The notes: a model not told the origin generated them from the sequence alone. Positions 45,670 to 55,756 are shown, numbered from the stretch's first letter. The stretch: 64,000 bases of DNA from Planococcus sp. CPCC 101016 (GCF_007859295.1 NZ_VOHB01000002.1:1861624-1925623), one strand, 5' to 3'. Translations and numbers: made by a program.

Positions 45670-46611
45670 GTGGAAGCTAGTCAACCAATTCGCTTAAATG
45701 AACGAATGCACTTGATTGATGGATTTGATTTGGGGCTGACCGAACGGACGGGCACTTATGTTATTGAAGAAGAGGAACTGACGCTAGTGGATACCGGCCC
45801 CAGCCCATCAGTCAAACATGTCAAAAAGGGACTGGCAGCTTTAGGCCATAGCCTGGAAGACGTTAAATACATAATCGTCACCCATGTCCACTTGGATCAT
45901 TCTGGCGGTGCTGGCCTTTTGCTTCAAGATTGCCCAAACGCTACAGTAGTGGTCCATCCGAAAGGCGCCAGGCACCTGTCAGACCCGAGCCGTCTAATAG
46001 CGGGAGCAAAAATGGTCTACGGGGAACAATTTGATGAGCTGTTCGCTCCGATTCTAGCAATTCCGGAAGAGCGCCTGCTGATAAAAAACGAAGGGGATCA
46101 CTTGAAAATCGGGCCATCCTGCCTGCTTGAATTTTGGGATACCCCGGGACATGCCAATCATCATTTCAGCATTTACGATCCCGTCAGCAACGGAGTTTTC
46201 GCTGGAGATACGGTTGGTATCCGATATGAGCAGCTGGTGAGAGAAGGCATTGATCTGTATTTGCCTTCCACATCGCCCAACCAATTCAATCCTCGAGCAA
46301 TGCACAACGCCATCGAACGGATGTCTTTAGCTGAACTTGATGCAATCTATTATGGTCATTTCGGTAAAACCGACAGACCCGAACAAGCATTGCGGCAATC
46401 TGAAGAGTGGTTGCGGGTATTTGTTGAAGAAGGCCAGGCAGCGCTATCTTCTCAACTAAATGCAGCTCAATTGGCAGAGCGCTTATTCAACCGGGTTCAA
46501 ACCGATCTAAGGACCCGCAACGTGCCGGACGATCATGAAGTCTATCCGTATATCCGGCTGGACATGCAAGTCAGTGCCATGGGAATTTTAGATACTTTAT
46601 CTAAACAATAG
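45670..46611 (+). CDS. MBL-fold metallo-hydrolase
   Basis: Glyoxalase II-like metallo-beta-lactamase fold. Zinc ligands THVHLDH, a later WDTPGHANHH and FAGDTVG. A C-terminal helical extension (about 225-310) resembles that of YflN-type hydrolases. The SD AAAGGGG fits GTG at 45670 best; ATG 45661 directly abuts it. Substrate unknown. Confidence 0.85.
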   Translation: MEASQPIRLNERMHLIDGFDLGLTERTGTYVIEEEELTLVDTGPSPSVKHVKKGLAALGHSLEDVKYIIVTHVHLDHSGGAGLLLQDCPNATVVVHPKGARHLSDPSRLIAGAKMVYGEQFDELFAPILAIPEERLLIKNEGDHLKIGPSCLLEFWDTPGHANHHFSIYDPVSNGVFAGDTVGIRYEQLVREGIDLYLPSTSPNQFNPRAMHNAIERMSLAELDAIYYGHFGKTDRPEQALRQSEEWLRVFVEEGQAALSSQLNAAQLAERLFNRVQTDLRTRNVPDDHEVYPYIRLDMQVSAMGILDTLSKQ

Positions 46612-46620
46612 CCGCAAGAA

Positions 46621-46647
46621 ACCTGTGCTCCTGCACAGGTTTTTTTA
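46621..46647 (+). terminator. intrinsic terminator after MBL gene
   Basis: ACCTGTGC / GCACAGGT then T7. Confidence 0.88.
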
Positions 46648-46757
46648 TGCGTGTAAATGGAGCCACCGCTAAATCAGTACAATCGTAAGAACTGGATTAA
46701 AGAACTCAGGAGCGGGTATTCTAAAGTATACCAACAGTCAAAAGGAGTGAAGATCAA

Positions 46758-46928
46758 ATGGGACAAAATGATAAAAAGAATAAAGATGAAGCGGAAAAAG
46801 AACAATACACCGGCACACCTGAACAGCAGCTGCCGGATTTGGAAGCCGAAGAGCAGCAAGACCGGCAAAAAGAACAATATGAAGAAACGGCCAGTACTGG
46901 AAAAGATGACGAGTCTAAAGATGAATAA
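46758..46928 (+). CDS. small highly charged protein, 56 residues
   Basis: Short open frame with an excellent SD (AAAGGAGTGAAG, 6 bases before the ATG). The product is almost all polar (Lys, Glu, Asp, Gln), begins MGQNDKKNKDEAEKEQY and ends KDDESKDE; no hydrophobic core, probably disordered. Resembles small stress or spore-type hydrophilic peptides in style only. Transcribed alone. Confidence 0.6.
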   Translation: MGQNDKKNKDEAEKEQYTGTPEQQLPDLEAEEQQDRQKEQYEETASTGKDDESKDE

Positions 46929-47229
46929 TTGGTTATTCATTAAATCGATTTAAAATAGTCTGGGAATAAGGATGGATTTTTTATGAATATATATGAATTT
47001 TTTGGAAATGTTGATATGAATAATTTTGTAACACTTCCAAGAGAATGAATAGTTAGGTTATTCATTTGAATATTTAATTTTAACCATGTATTTCCACGTG
47101 GGCTGTTTATTAATCCGCCTCATTAGGGTAAAGGAAAAAGTATATAGTTTACAAATTCTTTATTCTGTCCGCCAATTAAACGGACGGCATATAATCGGAA
47201 CAGACTAATGAGAGGTGGAGTTACGAGTT
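46929..47229. other. upstream region of the SDR gene
   Basis: AT-rich. GTCCG (47167-47171) and CGGAC (47181-47185) form a short inverted repeat just before TATAAT (47190-47195), a plausible operator and -10. A matching -35 is not clear. Confidence 0.4.
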
Positions 47230-47949
47230 ATGCAATTATTAACAGAGAAAACGGCTTTTATTACAGGAGCGGGAAAAGGGATCGGACGCGCCACAGCGCT
47301 GGCATTGGCCAATGAAGGGGTGAATGTTGGGCTGATTGCACGTACAGAAGAAGATTTAGTGAAACTCACAGCAGAAATCAAGTCGCTTCGCGGACGTGCC
47401 GCTTATGCAGTGGCGGATGTATCCGATTTGGAGCAGGTGGAAGCGGCAGTCAAAAAATTGACAGCTGAACTCGGTCCCGCCGATATCCTGATCAACAATG
47501 CGGGGATCGGAAAATATGGGCCGTTTTTGGAACTGGATCCGCAGGAATGGAAGCGGGTCATCGATATCAATTTGATGGGCATGTATTATGTCACCAGGAC
47601 TGTGCTGCCACAGATGATTGAAAAGAACGGGGGAGACATCATCAACATCTCTTCCAGTTCCGGACTGCGGGGAACTGCCGGTTCAAGTGCCTACAGCGCT
47701 TCGAAATTCGGTGTGCTCGGCATGACTGAAGCGCTTTCGCAGGAAGTCCGCAAACAGAACATACGGGTCTTTGCTTTGACCCCCAGCCGTGTCGTAACGG
47801 ATATGACGTCCAAAGAAGGCGAAACGGATCAGGAAAAAGAAAAATTCATGCAGCCGGAAGATTTGGCGGAATACATGGTGGCGCAGCTGAAATTGCATCC
47901 GCGCATCTTTATTCCGACTTCCAGCCAGTGGGCAACGAATCCTTTTTAA
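47230..47949 (+). CDS. SDR-family 3-oxoacyl-reductase-like oxidoreductase
   Basis: Classical short-chain dehydrogenase. Cofactor loop [12 protein letters not shown] at the end of beta4, catalytic Ser-Tyr-Lys as ISSSSGLRG and YSASK. NADP preference is suggested by IARTEED after beta2. FabG-like, 239 residues. The ATG is preferred over the GTG at 47215, which is part of the SD GAGAGGTGGAG. Confidence 0.93.
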   Translation: MQLLTEKTAFITGAGKGIGRATALALANEGVNVGLIARTEEDLVKLTAEIKSLRGRAAYAVADVSDLEQVEAAVKKLTAELGPADILINNAGIGKYGPFLELDPQEWKRVIDINLMGMYYVTRTVLPQMIEKNGGDIINISSSSGLRGTAGSSAYSASKFGVLGMTEALSQEVRKQNIRVFALTPSRVVTDMTSKEGETDQEKEKFMQPEDLAEYMVAQLKLHPRIFIPTSSQWATNPF

Positions 47950-47956
47950 ATCATAG

Positions 47957-47997
47957 AAAAACGAGCCGGGGAATGATTCCCTCGGCTCGTTTTTTAT
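47957..47997. terminator. bidirectional terminator between SDR gene and ptsI
   Basis: AAAACGAGCCG..GGAA / TTCC..CGGCTCGTTTT with A and T runs. Confidence 0.92.
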
Positions 47998-49712
47998 TTA
48001 TTTACTAGGTTCTTAACGTAGTCTTCAACTTCCTGTGAATTGCTAAGTGCCAGGATGCGGTCCGTATGATCTGCCATCTCAGCTTTAGAAAGCTTGCTGA
48101 TCTGTGAGCGTGCTTTCAGAATTGATGAAGCGCTCATGGAGAACTCATCAAGGCCAAGGCCAAGAAGAATCGGGATGGCGATTTCGTCTCCTGCCATTTC
48201 TCCACACATGCCGGTCCATTTGCCTTCACGATGAGAGGCATCGATGACCATTTTCACCATGCGCAAAATAGCTGGATTGAATGGCTGATACAAATACGAA
48301 ACGCTTTCGTTCATGCGGTCTGCAGCCATCGTGTATTGGATCAGGTCATTGGTGCCGATCGAGAAGAAGTCAACTTCTTTAGCAAATGTATCTGCCATAA
48401 CAGCTGTTGATGGAATCTCGACCATGATGCCCACTTCAATCGAATCGCTGACTTCAACGCCTTCAGACTGCAGCTTCGCTTTTTCTTCCAGCAGCAGGGC
48501 TTTTGCCTGGCGGAATTCGTCGAGTGTCGCAATCATCGGGAACATGATCTTCAAGTTGCCGTGGACGCTGGCACGCAATAGCGCACGCAGCTGCGTTCTG
48601 AACATGTCCGGCATCTCCAGGCATAGGCGGATAGCGCGCAAGCCTAGGAATGGGTTCAGTTCTTTCGGCAAATCCAAGTAAGACAACTCTTTGTCTCCAC
48701 CGATGTCCAAAGTACGAACGACAGTCGGTTTGCCTTGCATGCCTTTTAAGACAGCGGCGTAAGCTTCGACTTGCTCATCTTCTGTCGGGAACTGGTCGCG
48801 TCCCATGTAAAGGAACTCTGTGCGGTACAAGCCGATCGCTTCGCCACCATTGTCAACAACGCCTGCAATGTCTTTGGGCGTTCCGATGTTAGCGCCGATT
48901 TCAACAGCATGTCCATCAGCGGAAACGGATGCTTCGTTTTTCAGGACGGCCCATTCCGCTTTTTGCTGATCGTATGCCGTTTGTTTTTGTTTGTATTCTT
49001 CGATGGCGCTGTCGTCCGGATCGATGAGAATCGTTCCGTCCAAACCATCCACAATGACGATTATGCCGTTTTGGATGTCAGCCATCGCTGTTTTGGCACC
49101 TACTACTGCCGGGATTTCAAGCGTACGTGCAAGAATCGCAGAGTGGGAGGTACGTCCACCAATGTCTGTGATGAAGCCTTTGACAAACTGAGCGTCCAAC
49201 TGAACAGTGTCGGAAGGCGTCAAATCTTCTGCGATGATGATGACTTCGTCTGAAATCATGCTTGGGCTTTGGATCGTGACGCCCAAAAGGTGGGCCAAGA
49301 CCCGTTTTCTGACGTCACGGATATCCGCTGCACGTTCTTTCATGTATTCGTTGTCCATTGCCTCGAACATCGAGATGAACATATCTGTCGTTTCCTGCAG
49401 AGCAAACTCCGCATTGACGTTTTCTGTGTTGATCTTCTCTGTAATAGGCCCGACCAATTCGGGGTCGCTCAAAACCAGCAGGTGTGCGCCGAAAATCGCC
49501 GCTTCCTTTTCACTGATTTGCTCGGCTGTTTTTTTCTGGATGGCTTCCAGTTCACTGATGGATTTCTCCAAAGCGGAATTTAATCGCTCTAGTTCACTGC
49601 CTGCATCCGAAATTGTCCGTTTATCAACATTCAATTCCGGATTTTCCAAGCGAAAAGCTTTAGCAATCGCAATTCCATTGGAAGCTGCTATTCCGGACAT
49701 TGTTTGTGTCAT
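47994..49712 (-). CDS. ptsI: PTS enzyme I (PEP-protein phosphotransferase)
   Basis: First general PTS enzyme: takes phosphate from PEP and passes it to HPr. HPr-binding helical domain at the N-terminus, active-site His in [24 protein letters not shown]-barrel motifs [44 protein letters not shown], and the C-terminal Cys in MCGEMAGD. 572 residues, complete. Overlaps ptsH by 4 bases (ATGA). Confidence 0.97.
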   Translation of the reverse strand: MTQTMSGIAASNGIAIAKAFRLENPELNVDKRTISDAGSELERLNSALEKSISELEAIQKKTAEQISEKEAAIFGAHLLVLSDPELVGPITEKINTENVNAEFALQETTDMFISMFEAMDNEYMKERAADIRDVRKRVLAHLLGVTIQSPSMISDEVIIIAEDLTPSDTVQLDAQFVKGFITDIGGRTSHSAILARTLEIPAVVGAKTAMADIQNGIIVIVDGLDGTILIDPDDSAIEEYKQKQTAYDQQKAEWAVLKNEASVSADGHAVEIGANIGTPKDIAGVVDNGGEAIGLYRTEFLYMGRDQFPTEDEQVEAYAAVLKGMQGKPTVVRTLDIGGDKELSYLDLPKELNPFLGLRAIRLCLEMPDMFRTQLRALLRASVHGNLKIMFPMIATLDEFRQAKALLLEEKAKLQSEGVEVSDSIEVGIMVEIPSTAVMADTFAKEVDFFSIGTNDLIQYTMAADRMNESVSYLYQPFNPAILRMVKMVIDASHREGKWTGMCGEMAGDEIAIPILLGLGLDEFSMSASSILKARSQISKLSKAEMADHTDRILALSNSQEVEDYVKNLVNK

Positions 49713-49978
49713 TGGGTTGAAATCCCTTCTGTCTGCATTACATCTGCCGCTTTTTCGATGGCTTCGTTTTCATCTTCTCCATCGGCTGCGATTGTAACTA
49801 CTGAACCGCTAGGCACGCCTAAAGACATAACGCCTAAAATTGATTTCAAGTTTACTTTTTTGCCGTTGTGCTCGATTGTGATATCTGATTTGAATTTTGA
49901 TACCGCTCCTACTAATGCGGATGCGGGACGTGCGTGCATACCTGCTTCATCTGTAATTGTAAATTGTTTTTCGACCAT
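49709..49978 (-). CDS. ptsH: phosphocarrier protein HPr
   Basis: Carries phosphate from enzyme I to the sugar-specific EII proteins. His15 in GMHARPAS is the phospho-site; Ser46 in [12 protein letters not shown] is the regulatory site for HPr kinase and CcpA co-repression in Bacillota. 89 residues. SD AAAGGAGG, 9 bases before the ATG. Divergent from the fru operon, 193 bases apart. Confidence 0.97.
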   Translation of the reverse strand: MVEKQFTITDEAGMHARPASALVGAVSKFKSDITIEHNGKKVNLKSILGVMSLGVPSGSVVTIAADGEDENEAIEKAADVMQTEGISTQ

Positions 49979-50099
49979 GATTGATTTCCTCCTTTAATGT
50001 GGGTGCAGCCATTTTATGTATTCACTGACCGAATATGACGGTTTGTAGGCGAATAAAATAAAAAAATGGCGTTTTTTGATTGCTTATGAATGATTATGA

Positions 50100-50128
50100 T
50101 TGATTGTGGAAGCGATTTCAAGTATTAT
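50100..50128 (+). promoter_or_regulatory. fru operon promoter with embedded cre site
   Basis: -35 TTGATT (50100-50105), -10 TATTAT (50123-50128), 17-base spacer. The spacer (50106-50121) is GTGGAAGCGATTTCAA, which fits the CcpA cre consensus at all but the first position, so CcpA-HPr-Ser46-P should block polymerase directly. Repeated TGATTG/TGATTAT words just upstream (50077-50105) may be FruR sites. Confidence 0.75.
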
Positions 50129-50171
50129 CTATTTAACAGAACTTTTACTCTATTAAAAAGAAGGTGAGAAC

Positions 50172-50924
50172 TTGTTGACCAACGAACGGCATGCCTATAT
50201 TTTACGGCTGTTGGAAGGCAAACAGACAGTTAAAATACAGGAGCTGGTAGAGTCCACCGGTGCATCGGAATCAACAATCCGAAGGGATTTGACCGAGCTT
50301 GAACAGGCCCATAAGCTGGAACGTGTTTTCGGTGGCGCTATTTTACCGGGCCGAAATTTGATGGAACCGAGCATTACGGATAAATCCACGCAGTATTTGA
50401 AAGAAAAAATCCGGATTGCGGAATTTGCTTCTACGCTCGTCCAGCAGGGAGACAGTGTTTTCCTGGATGCAGGTACCACGACCTTTCAACTGATTCCATT
50501 TTTAAAAGACAAAGATCTGGTGGTTGTAACCAATGGACTGACGCTTGTTGAAGCCCTCAATGAACAAGGCATCACCACCTATTTAACAGGTGGTTTGATG
50601 AAGCCGCGGACCGGCGCCTTTGTCGGTTCCCATACGATACAGGCGCTGCAGAACTACCGGTTCGATATCTGTTTCCTGGGCATCAACGGCTTCCATCCGG
50701 AATACGGCTATACGACACCGGATCCTGAGGAAGCAGCAGTCAAGCAGCTGGCCAGTTCCTTAGCACGAAAAACATTTGCGCTCGCTGATCATTCCAAAAC
50801 CAATAAAATCAGTTTCGCTAAAATTATGGATTTGGATCGCGCCACTTTAATTGTAGATGAAATTTCCAAAGAAGCCAATGCTGGGCTTGAAAAAAAGACA
50901 ATAGTAAAGGTTGTGACACCATGA
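50172..50924 (+). CDS. fruR: DeoR-family fructose operon regulator
   Basis: Helix-turn-helix VKIQELVESTGASESTIRRD at the N-terminus, then a DeoR sensor domain (VFLDAGTTTF, FLGINGFHPEYGYTTPD, DHSKTNKISF). First gene of the fru operon and most likely its repressor, responding to fructose-1-phosphate. TTG start giving M-L-T-N-E-R, matching the family start; SD GAAGGTGAG. Confidence 0.94.
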   Translation: MLTNERHAYILRLLEGKQTVKIQELVESTGASESTIRRDLTELEQAHKLERVFGGAILPGRNLMEPSITDKSTQYLKEKIRIAEFASTLVQQGDSVFLDAGTTTFQLIPFLKDKDLVVVTNGLTLVEALNEQGITTYLTGGLMKPRTGAFVGSHTIQALQNYRFDICFLGINGFHPEYGYTTPDPEEAAVKQLASSLARKTFALADHSKTNKISFAKIMDLDRATLIVDEISKEANAGLEKKTIVKVVTP

Positions 50925-51853
50925 TATACACCTGTACGCTAACACCTTCCATTGATTACACAGTATATGTACCCGAATTTGAGAGCGGGAAACTGAACCG
51001 CTCTGAAGAAGTCTATTACTACCCCGGGGGAAAAGGCATCAACGTTTCGCGTGTCCTTAAGCGGCTCGGCGTCACAAATCAAGCGCTCGGCTATGCCGGT
51101 GGCTTTACCGGTCAATACATCGAACAGTTTTTGAAAAAGGAAGGCGTCGACACCGATTTTATTGAAACGGAAGAAATCACCCGCATTAACGTCAAGATCA
51201 AATCAGCTGAGGAAACAGAGTTGAATGGTCCGGGTCCGGAACTGAACCAAGTTCAGCTGGAAGCTTTGACCCGAAAAGTGCAAGCTATGAATGAAGGTGA
51301 CTGGTTTGTGCTAGCCGGCAGCCTGCCGGGTTCCATTGAGGCGGAATATTTTCAGGAGCTTGCAAACATCTGCCAGGAAAACAAGGTCCGGTTTGTCCTG
51401 GATACTTCCGGTCCGGCACTGGAAAGCTTAACAGCAGCTCCGGTATTTCTGATCAAACCCAATCAACAGGAATTGGGTGAATTGTTCGGTGTGGAAATCA
51501 GCAATATCCCGGAAGCCTTTCAGTATGCCAGAAAATTGGTTGAACGAGGCACTGAACACGTGGTCGTTTCCATGGGAGGCGACGGGGCGCTCTTGGTGAC
51601 CAAAGACCTTGAAATGTCTGCCAAAGCGCCTCGCGGAACCGTCGTCAACACGGTCGGTTCGGGAGATTCGCTGGTATCTGGATTCATCGCTTCGTTTTCA
51701 GCCGATCAAGATCCTATAAAGGCTTTCCGCTATGGAGTCGCCAGCGGAAGTGCTACCGCATTCCAATCGGATTTATGCCGCAAGGAAGATGTCGATAAGC
51801 TGCTTGACCAAGTAGAGCTTTACCCATATGAAGAAAAGGATGTGACCACATGA
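50921..51853 (+). CDS. fruK: 1-phosphofructokinase
   Basis: Phosphorylates fructose-1-phosphate to fructose-1,6-bisphosphate. PfkB family: LTPSIDYTVYVPEF, GGKGINVSRVLKRLG near residue 37, and the ATP-binding end motif VNTVGSGDSLVSGFIA with catalytic Asp. 310 residues; overlaps fruR by 4 and fruA by 4 bases. Confidence 0.96.
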   Translation: MIYTCTLTPSIDYTVYVPEFESGKLNRSEEVYYYPGGKGINVSRVLKRLGVTNQALGYAGGFTGQYIEQFLKKEGVDTDFIETEEITRINVKIKSAEETELNGPGPELNQVQLEALTRKVQAMNEGDWFVLAGSLPGSIEAEYFQELANICQENKVRFVLDTSGPALESLTAAPVFLIKPNQQELGELFGVEISNIPEAFQYARKLVERGTEHVVVSMGGDGALLVTKDLEMSAKAPRGTVVNTVGSGDSLVSGFIASFSADQDPIKAFRYGVASGSATAFQSDLCRKEDVDKLLDQVELYPYEEKDVTT

Positions 51854-53763
51854 AAATCACACAGCTTTTAACAGAAGAAACAATTATCTTAAATTTATCC
51901 GCCGCAACGAAACAGCAAGTCCTGGAAGAACTTGCTTCCCAGCTCGACCGCGCCGGCAAATTGTCAAACAAACGCGCATTCACTGAAGCTATTTTAGAAC
52001 GTGAAAGTCAAAGCACTACAGGCATCGGAGACGGCATCGCCATTCCGCATGCAAAATCGGCAGCGGTCAAATCGCCAGCTATCGCTTTTGGCCGATCACT
52101 CGACGGTCTCGATTATGAATCACTTGATGGCCAGCCCGCCCACCTGTTCTTCATGATCGCCGCAAGTGAAGGGGCCAATGACGATCATCTTGAAGCGTTG
52201 TCGCGCCTCGCAACTTTCCTGATGGATGACAAGTTCCGCACGAACATCCTTGCCGCCCAGTCGAAAGAAGAAGTGCTGCAAGTGATTTCTGCTAAAGAAG
52301 CGTCATTGGAAGAACCGGAAGCGGCAGCTGAAAACATTCCCGTCGACAGTACTCAAAAGAAAATACTAGCGGTCACTGCGTGTCCGACGGGCATTGCGCA
52401 CACATACATGGCAGCTGAAAAATTGAATGAACGGGCCAAAGAGCGCGGCATCGCCTTAAAAGTGGAAACCAACGGCTCAAGCGGCGTTAAAAATCGCTTG
52501 ACGGCTGAAGACATCGCCGGAGCGGATGCGATTATTGTTGCAGCTGATACGAAAGTGGAAATGAGCCGCTTTGACGGAAAACCGGTCATCCAGACAGCGG
52601 TCGGCAAAGCGATTTATGAAACGGATAATTTGTTGGAACGTGCTGTAACAGGCGATGCGCCGACATACAAACACGATAAATCTAAAGACGAAGCAGATAC
52701 CGGGGAGACCAAAGGCGGTTTCTACAAGCATTTGATGAACGGGGTATCAAACATGCTGCCATTTGTTGTCGGCGGCGGTATCTTGATTGCCATCTCCTTT
52801 TTCTGGGGCATCAATGCCGCGAATCCGGACAGTCCTGAATATAATGAATTTGCTGCCATGCTAAGCACCATCGGCGGTGGCAATGCTTTCTTCTTAATGG
52901 TCCCTGTACTTGCCGGATTTATCGCGATGAGTATTGCTGACCGCCCTGGATTTGCACCGGGTATGATTGGCGGCTTGATCGCAATTACAGTAACCGGTGT
53001 TGAAGAAGCAAGCGGCGGTTCTGGATTCCTTGGCGGTTTGATTGCCGGTTTCCTTGCAGGTTATGTAACATTGCTGGTCAAAAAAGCATTTTCCCGATTG
53101 CCGAATTCCCTCGAAGGCTTGAAGCCGGTATTGTTCTATCCGGTCTTTGCCATTGCCATCACTGGGATCATTATGATGCTCGTTAATCCACAGTTGACTA
53201 AAGTCTATACAGGCATTTCCGCTTTCCTTGAAAGTCTTGGCGGGACGAACTTGGTGCTCGTAGGATTGCTGCTTGGCGGTATGATGGCCATTGATATGGG
53301 CGGTCCGATCAACAAAGCCGCTTATACATTCGGCATCGCAATGCTGGATGCACAAAACTTCAATTTCATGGCAACTGTCATGGCGGCTGGAATGGTTCCA
53401 CCACTTGGTATGGCCATTGCAACTACCTTGTTCAAAAATAAATTCACCAAACCCGAACGTGAAGCCGGCAAGACGGCTTATGTGCTCGGAGCTTGCTTTA
53501 TTACCGAAGGCGTTATCCCGTTTGCTGCAGCCGATCCTGCACGCGTCATTCCGGCATCCGTTGCAGGAGCTGCAGTTACCGGTGCATTGGTGATGCTGTT
53601 TGACATCGGACTTCGTGCACCTCACGGCGGTGTCTTTGTCATCGGACTTGTTGACGGAGGCGTTGCCAGCATCTTAATGTACGTACTGGCAATTTTGGCA
53701 GGAGCAGTCGTAACTGCGCTCGTCGCAGGTTCATTGAAAAATAAAGTGAAAGTAGCTGCATAA
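51850..53763 (+). CDS. fruA: PTS fructose transporter EIIABC
   Basis: Membrane permease that takes up fructose as fructose-1-phosphate. EIIA about 1-145 with His67 (GIAIPHAKS), EIIB about 172-270 with Cys178 (VTACPTGIAHTYMAAEKL), EIIC from 290 on with VGGGILIAISFF and TEGVIPFAAADPARVIP. All three domains in one 637-residue chain, the usual Bacillus order. Uses the ptsHI proteins encoded next door. Confidence 0.97.
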   Translation: MKITQLLTEETIILNLSAATKQQVLEELASQLDRAGKLSNKRAFTEAILERESQSTTGIGDGIAIPHAKSAAVKSPAIAFGRSLDGLDYESLDGQPAHLFFMIAASEGANDDHLEALSRLATFLMDDKFRTNILAAQSKEEVLQVISAKEASLEEPEAAAENIPVDSTQKKILAVTACPTGIAHTYMAAEKLNERAKERGIALKVETNGSSGVKNRLTAEDIAGADAIIVAADTKVEMSRFDGKPVIQTAVGKAIYETDNLLERAVTGDAPTYKHDKSKDEADTGETKGGFYKHLMNGVSNMLPFVVGGGILIAISFFWGINAANPDSPEYNEFAAMLSTIGGGNAFFLMVPVLAGFIAMSIADRPGFAPGMIGGLIAITVTGVEEASGGSGFLGGLIAGFLAGYVTLLVKKAFSRLPNSLEGLKPVLFYPVFAIAITGIIMMLVNPQLTKVYTGISAFLESLGGTNLVLVGLLLGGMMAIDMGGPINKAAYTFGIAMLDAQNFNFMATVMAAGMVPPLGMAIATTLFKNKFTKPEREAGKTAYVLGACFITEGVIPFAAADPARVIPASVAGAAVTGALVMLFDIGLRAPHGGVFVIGLVDGGVASILMYVLAILAGAVVTALVAGSLKNKVKVAA

Positions 53764-54109
53764 TTTACAACCGCTCTAGGATGTACCAATCCTGGAGCGG
53801 TTTTTTTCTTTCCTTAACTAGATAAAAATATCCCTTAAACAAGGGAATTTGCGTATGATTTTAAAGAAAAATGGGTATTGATTAATACACATTGAACCGA
53901 TAATTTCGGAGCCGCATTAAAAGAAAACTGGAAGGGGAAGAGGTGAACGGCAGCATCAGCAATATGCCAAGTAGAATTCAATCGCTCTGTTATTTGGTGT
54001 ATTTAAAATAGGCTAATTATGAAAAAAACATTAAATATCGATTTTTATGAAAACACATGGTTTTAAGCAGGATGAAACAGGATAGAAGGACCGGGAGGAG
54101 CGGCTGGTT
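53764..54109. other. gene-free stretch with fru terminator
   Basis: The fru operon ends with a terminator at 53769-53807 (AACCGCTC / GAGCGGTT, T7). The rest is AT-rich; no gene found. Confidence 0.6.
53769..53807 (+). terminator. intrinsic terminator of the fru operon
   Basis: AACCGCTCTAGGAT / ATCCTGGAGCGGTT, loop GTACCA, T7. Confidence 0.93.
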
Positions 54110-54481
54110 ATGAAAACGGCTAAAAATACAGATTTTTTTCGTCAATTCAATGATGCTTTCTTTCAGGGAAACCGACAATTTATTGAAGATAACATTACCG
54201 AAGACGTAGTTTGGACCATTGTCGGTTCAGAACCAATTGTGGGAAAACAAGCCTTTCTCGACGTGGCATGCGGTATGAACGAGGGCTACACGGATATGGA
54301 TTACACGATTGAGCTTTCCTTAACCAACGGCAGGGAAGCGGCATTGAAAGGCCGAATGATCCGGAAAGGCGCAGGAGATGCACCCAAAATTTATGCTTAC
54401 AGCGATTTTTATGCATTGGATGATGACGACGAAGGAAAAATCAAGGAAGTGACTACTTTTTCCATTGAACTGAAAGAATAG
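54110..54481 (+). CDS. SnoaL/NTF2-like protein
   Basis: 123 residues with the NTF2-like cone pattern: FRQFNDAFFQGNRQFIEDNITEDVVWTIVGS, a central GREAALKGRMI and AYSDFYALDDDDEGKIKEVTTFSIEL. Such proteins are small ligand-binding or isomerase folds; substrate unknown. SD GGGAGGAGCGG lies 6 bases before the ATG. Confidence 0.85.
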   Translation: MKTAKNTDFFRQFNDAFFQGNRQFIEDNITEDVVWTIVGSEPIVGKQAFLDVACGMNEGYTDMDYTIELSLTNGREAALKGRMIRKGAGDAPKIYAYSDFYALDDDDEGKIKEVTTFSIELKE

Positions 54482-54484
54482 AAG

Positions 54485-54511
54485 AAACCTCCGTGAGAAA
54501 CGGGGGTTTTT
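54485..54511 (+). terminator. intrinsic terminator
   Basis: AAACCTCCGT / CGGGGGTTT then T. Confidence 0.75.
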
Positions 54512-54652
54512 CAATGGTTAGACAATGGATGAAAAGGTCTTTAAACTAATAAATGTAATTTGTTACATAAGGTTAACTTAAAAAAGTTCAAAAAACAGCA
54601 ATTAACTGAAAAAACAGGGTACACAAATAAAAATGAAAAAAGGAGTGTCTCT

Positions 54653-55030
54653 ATGAAAATTCAAGGTTTGGATCATTTAGTGTTAACTGTGGCTTCGATT
54701 GAAAAAAGCTGCAATTTTTATGAGGAAGTATTGGGAATTGAAGTGGTGCATTTCGGCGAAGGAAGGACCGCACTGGCATTTGGTCATCAAAAGATCAATC
54801 TACACGAAATAGGTAAGGAATTTGAACCAAAAGCATTAGCTCCCACTGCAGGGAGCGGAGACCTTTGTTTTATAACGGATACCCCGATTCCGTTAGTGGT
54901 GGAACATTTAGCATCACGGCATATACCAATCGAACAAGGGCCGGTCAAACGGACAGGAGCTAAAGGGGAACTGGAATCTGTCTATATCCGCGATCCGGAT
55001 GGCAATTTGCTTGAACTGTCGACTTATTGA
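54653..55030 (+). CDS. VOC-family glyoxalase/dioxygenase-like protein
   Basis: 125 residues, single VOC domain: LDHLVLTVASIEKSCNFYEEVLGIEVV with metal-ligand His, GHQKINLHEIG, then RDPDGNLLELSTY with the Glu ligand. Similar to virulence-protein and glyoxalase I-like STM3117 types. AAAAGGAGTG fixes this ATG; the open frame upstream (to 54560) has no SD. Substrate unknown. Confidence 0.9.
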   Translation: MKIQGLDHLVLTVASIEKSCNFYEEVLGIEVVHFGEGRTALAFGHQKINLHEIGKEFEPKALAPTAGSGDLCFITDTPIPLVVEHLASRHIPIEQGPVKRTGAKGELESVYIRDPDGNLLELSTY

Positions 55031-55123
55031 ATGCTTTAGGCCTGCAAGTTTTTACGAGTGAGCCGTCTGTCTTTTTGTGGTAAAATAAAAAAATATCAAT
55101 TAGGAATAGGGGGGTGACTAACG

Positions 55124-55711
55124 ATGACCATCGTATGTTTGATTCGCCATGGGGAAACGGATTGGAATGCACAAGGGAAAATTCAAGGGAAAACCGATAT
55201 TCCTTTAAACGAAGCAGGTATTCAACAGGCAGCACAATGCGGTGCGCACTTAATCGCCTCTGAATGGGACTTGATCATTACGAGCCCGCTGCAGCGCGCT
55301 CGCCGGACCGCTGAAATCATCAACGAGAGTCTGGAGTTGCCTCTGCTGGAAATGGAAGAGTTTGCGGAAAAACATTTCGGGGACGCAGAAGGGCTTACCT
55401 ACGAAGAACGAGCGCTGACGTATCCGGACAGGCATTATCCGAATCAAGAAGATAACGCTTTGTTCGCTGAACGCTTGGCAACCGGACTGAAAATCATCAA
55501 TGACCGCTACCCCGAGCAGCGCGTTTTATTGGTGTCACACGGCGGCGTCATTAATGCCATACTCGGTGAGCTGTCGGATGGGGAAATTGGCTCCGGAAAA
55601 ACCCGGTTGTTGAATGCTTGCCTTAGCCACATCTTTTTCGATAAAGATAATTGGATTATCCGGAATTACAACCAAGTCAGCCACCTTGAAAAATCAGTCA
55701 GCCAACGATAG
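55124..55711 (+). CDS. histidine phosphatase (phosphoglycerate mutase-like)
   Basis: 195 residues, HP family branch 1. IRHGETDWNAQGKIQGKTDIPLNEAG with catalytic His, SPLQRARRTAEII with the Arg, LLVSHGGVINAIL with the second His. PhoE/CobC-like phosphatase; substrate undetermined. Start just after AATAGGGGGGTGAC. Confidence 0.94.
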   Translation: MTIVCLIRHGETDWNAQGKIQGKTDIPLNEAGIQQAAQCGAHLIASEWDLIITSPLQRARRTAEIINESLELPLLEMEEFAEKHFGDAEGLTYEERALTYPDRHYPNQEDNALFAERLATGLKIINDRYPEQRVLLVSHGGVINAILGELSDGEIGSGKTRLLNACLSHIFFDKDNWIIRNYNQVSHLEKSVSQR

Positions 55712-55712
55712 C

Positions 55713-55756
55713 AAAAGCAGCAAGACGGCATTCGTCTTGCTGCTTTTATTTTTTTC
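55713..55756. terminator. bidirectional terminator
   Basis: AAAAGCAGCAAGACG / CGTCTTGCTGCTTTT then T-rich. Shared with the minus-strand small membrane protein. Confidence 0.93.

Noticed and set aside
52894-53625. 243-codon minus-strand frame inside fruA
   Set aside because: Antisense shadow of the well-supported EIIC domain; His/Cys/Asn-rich composition typical of reverse-frame translation.
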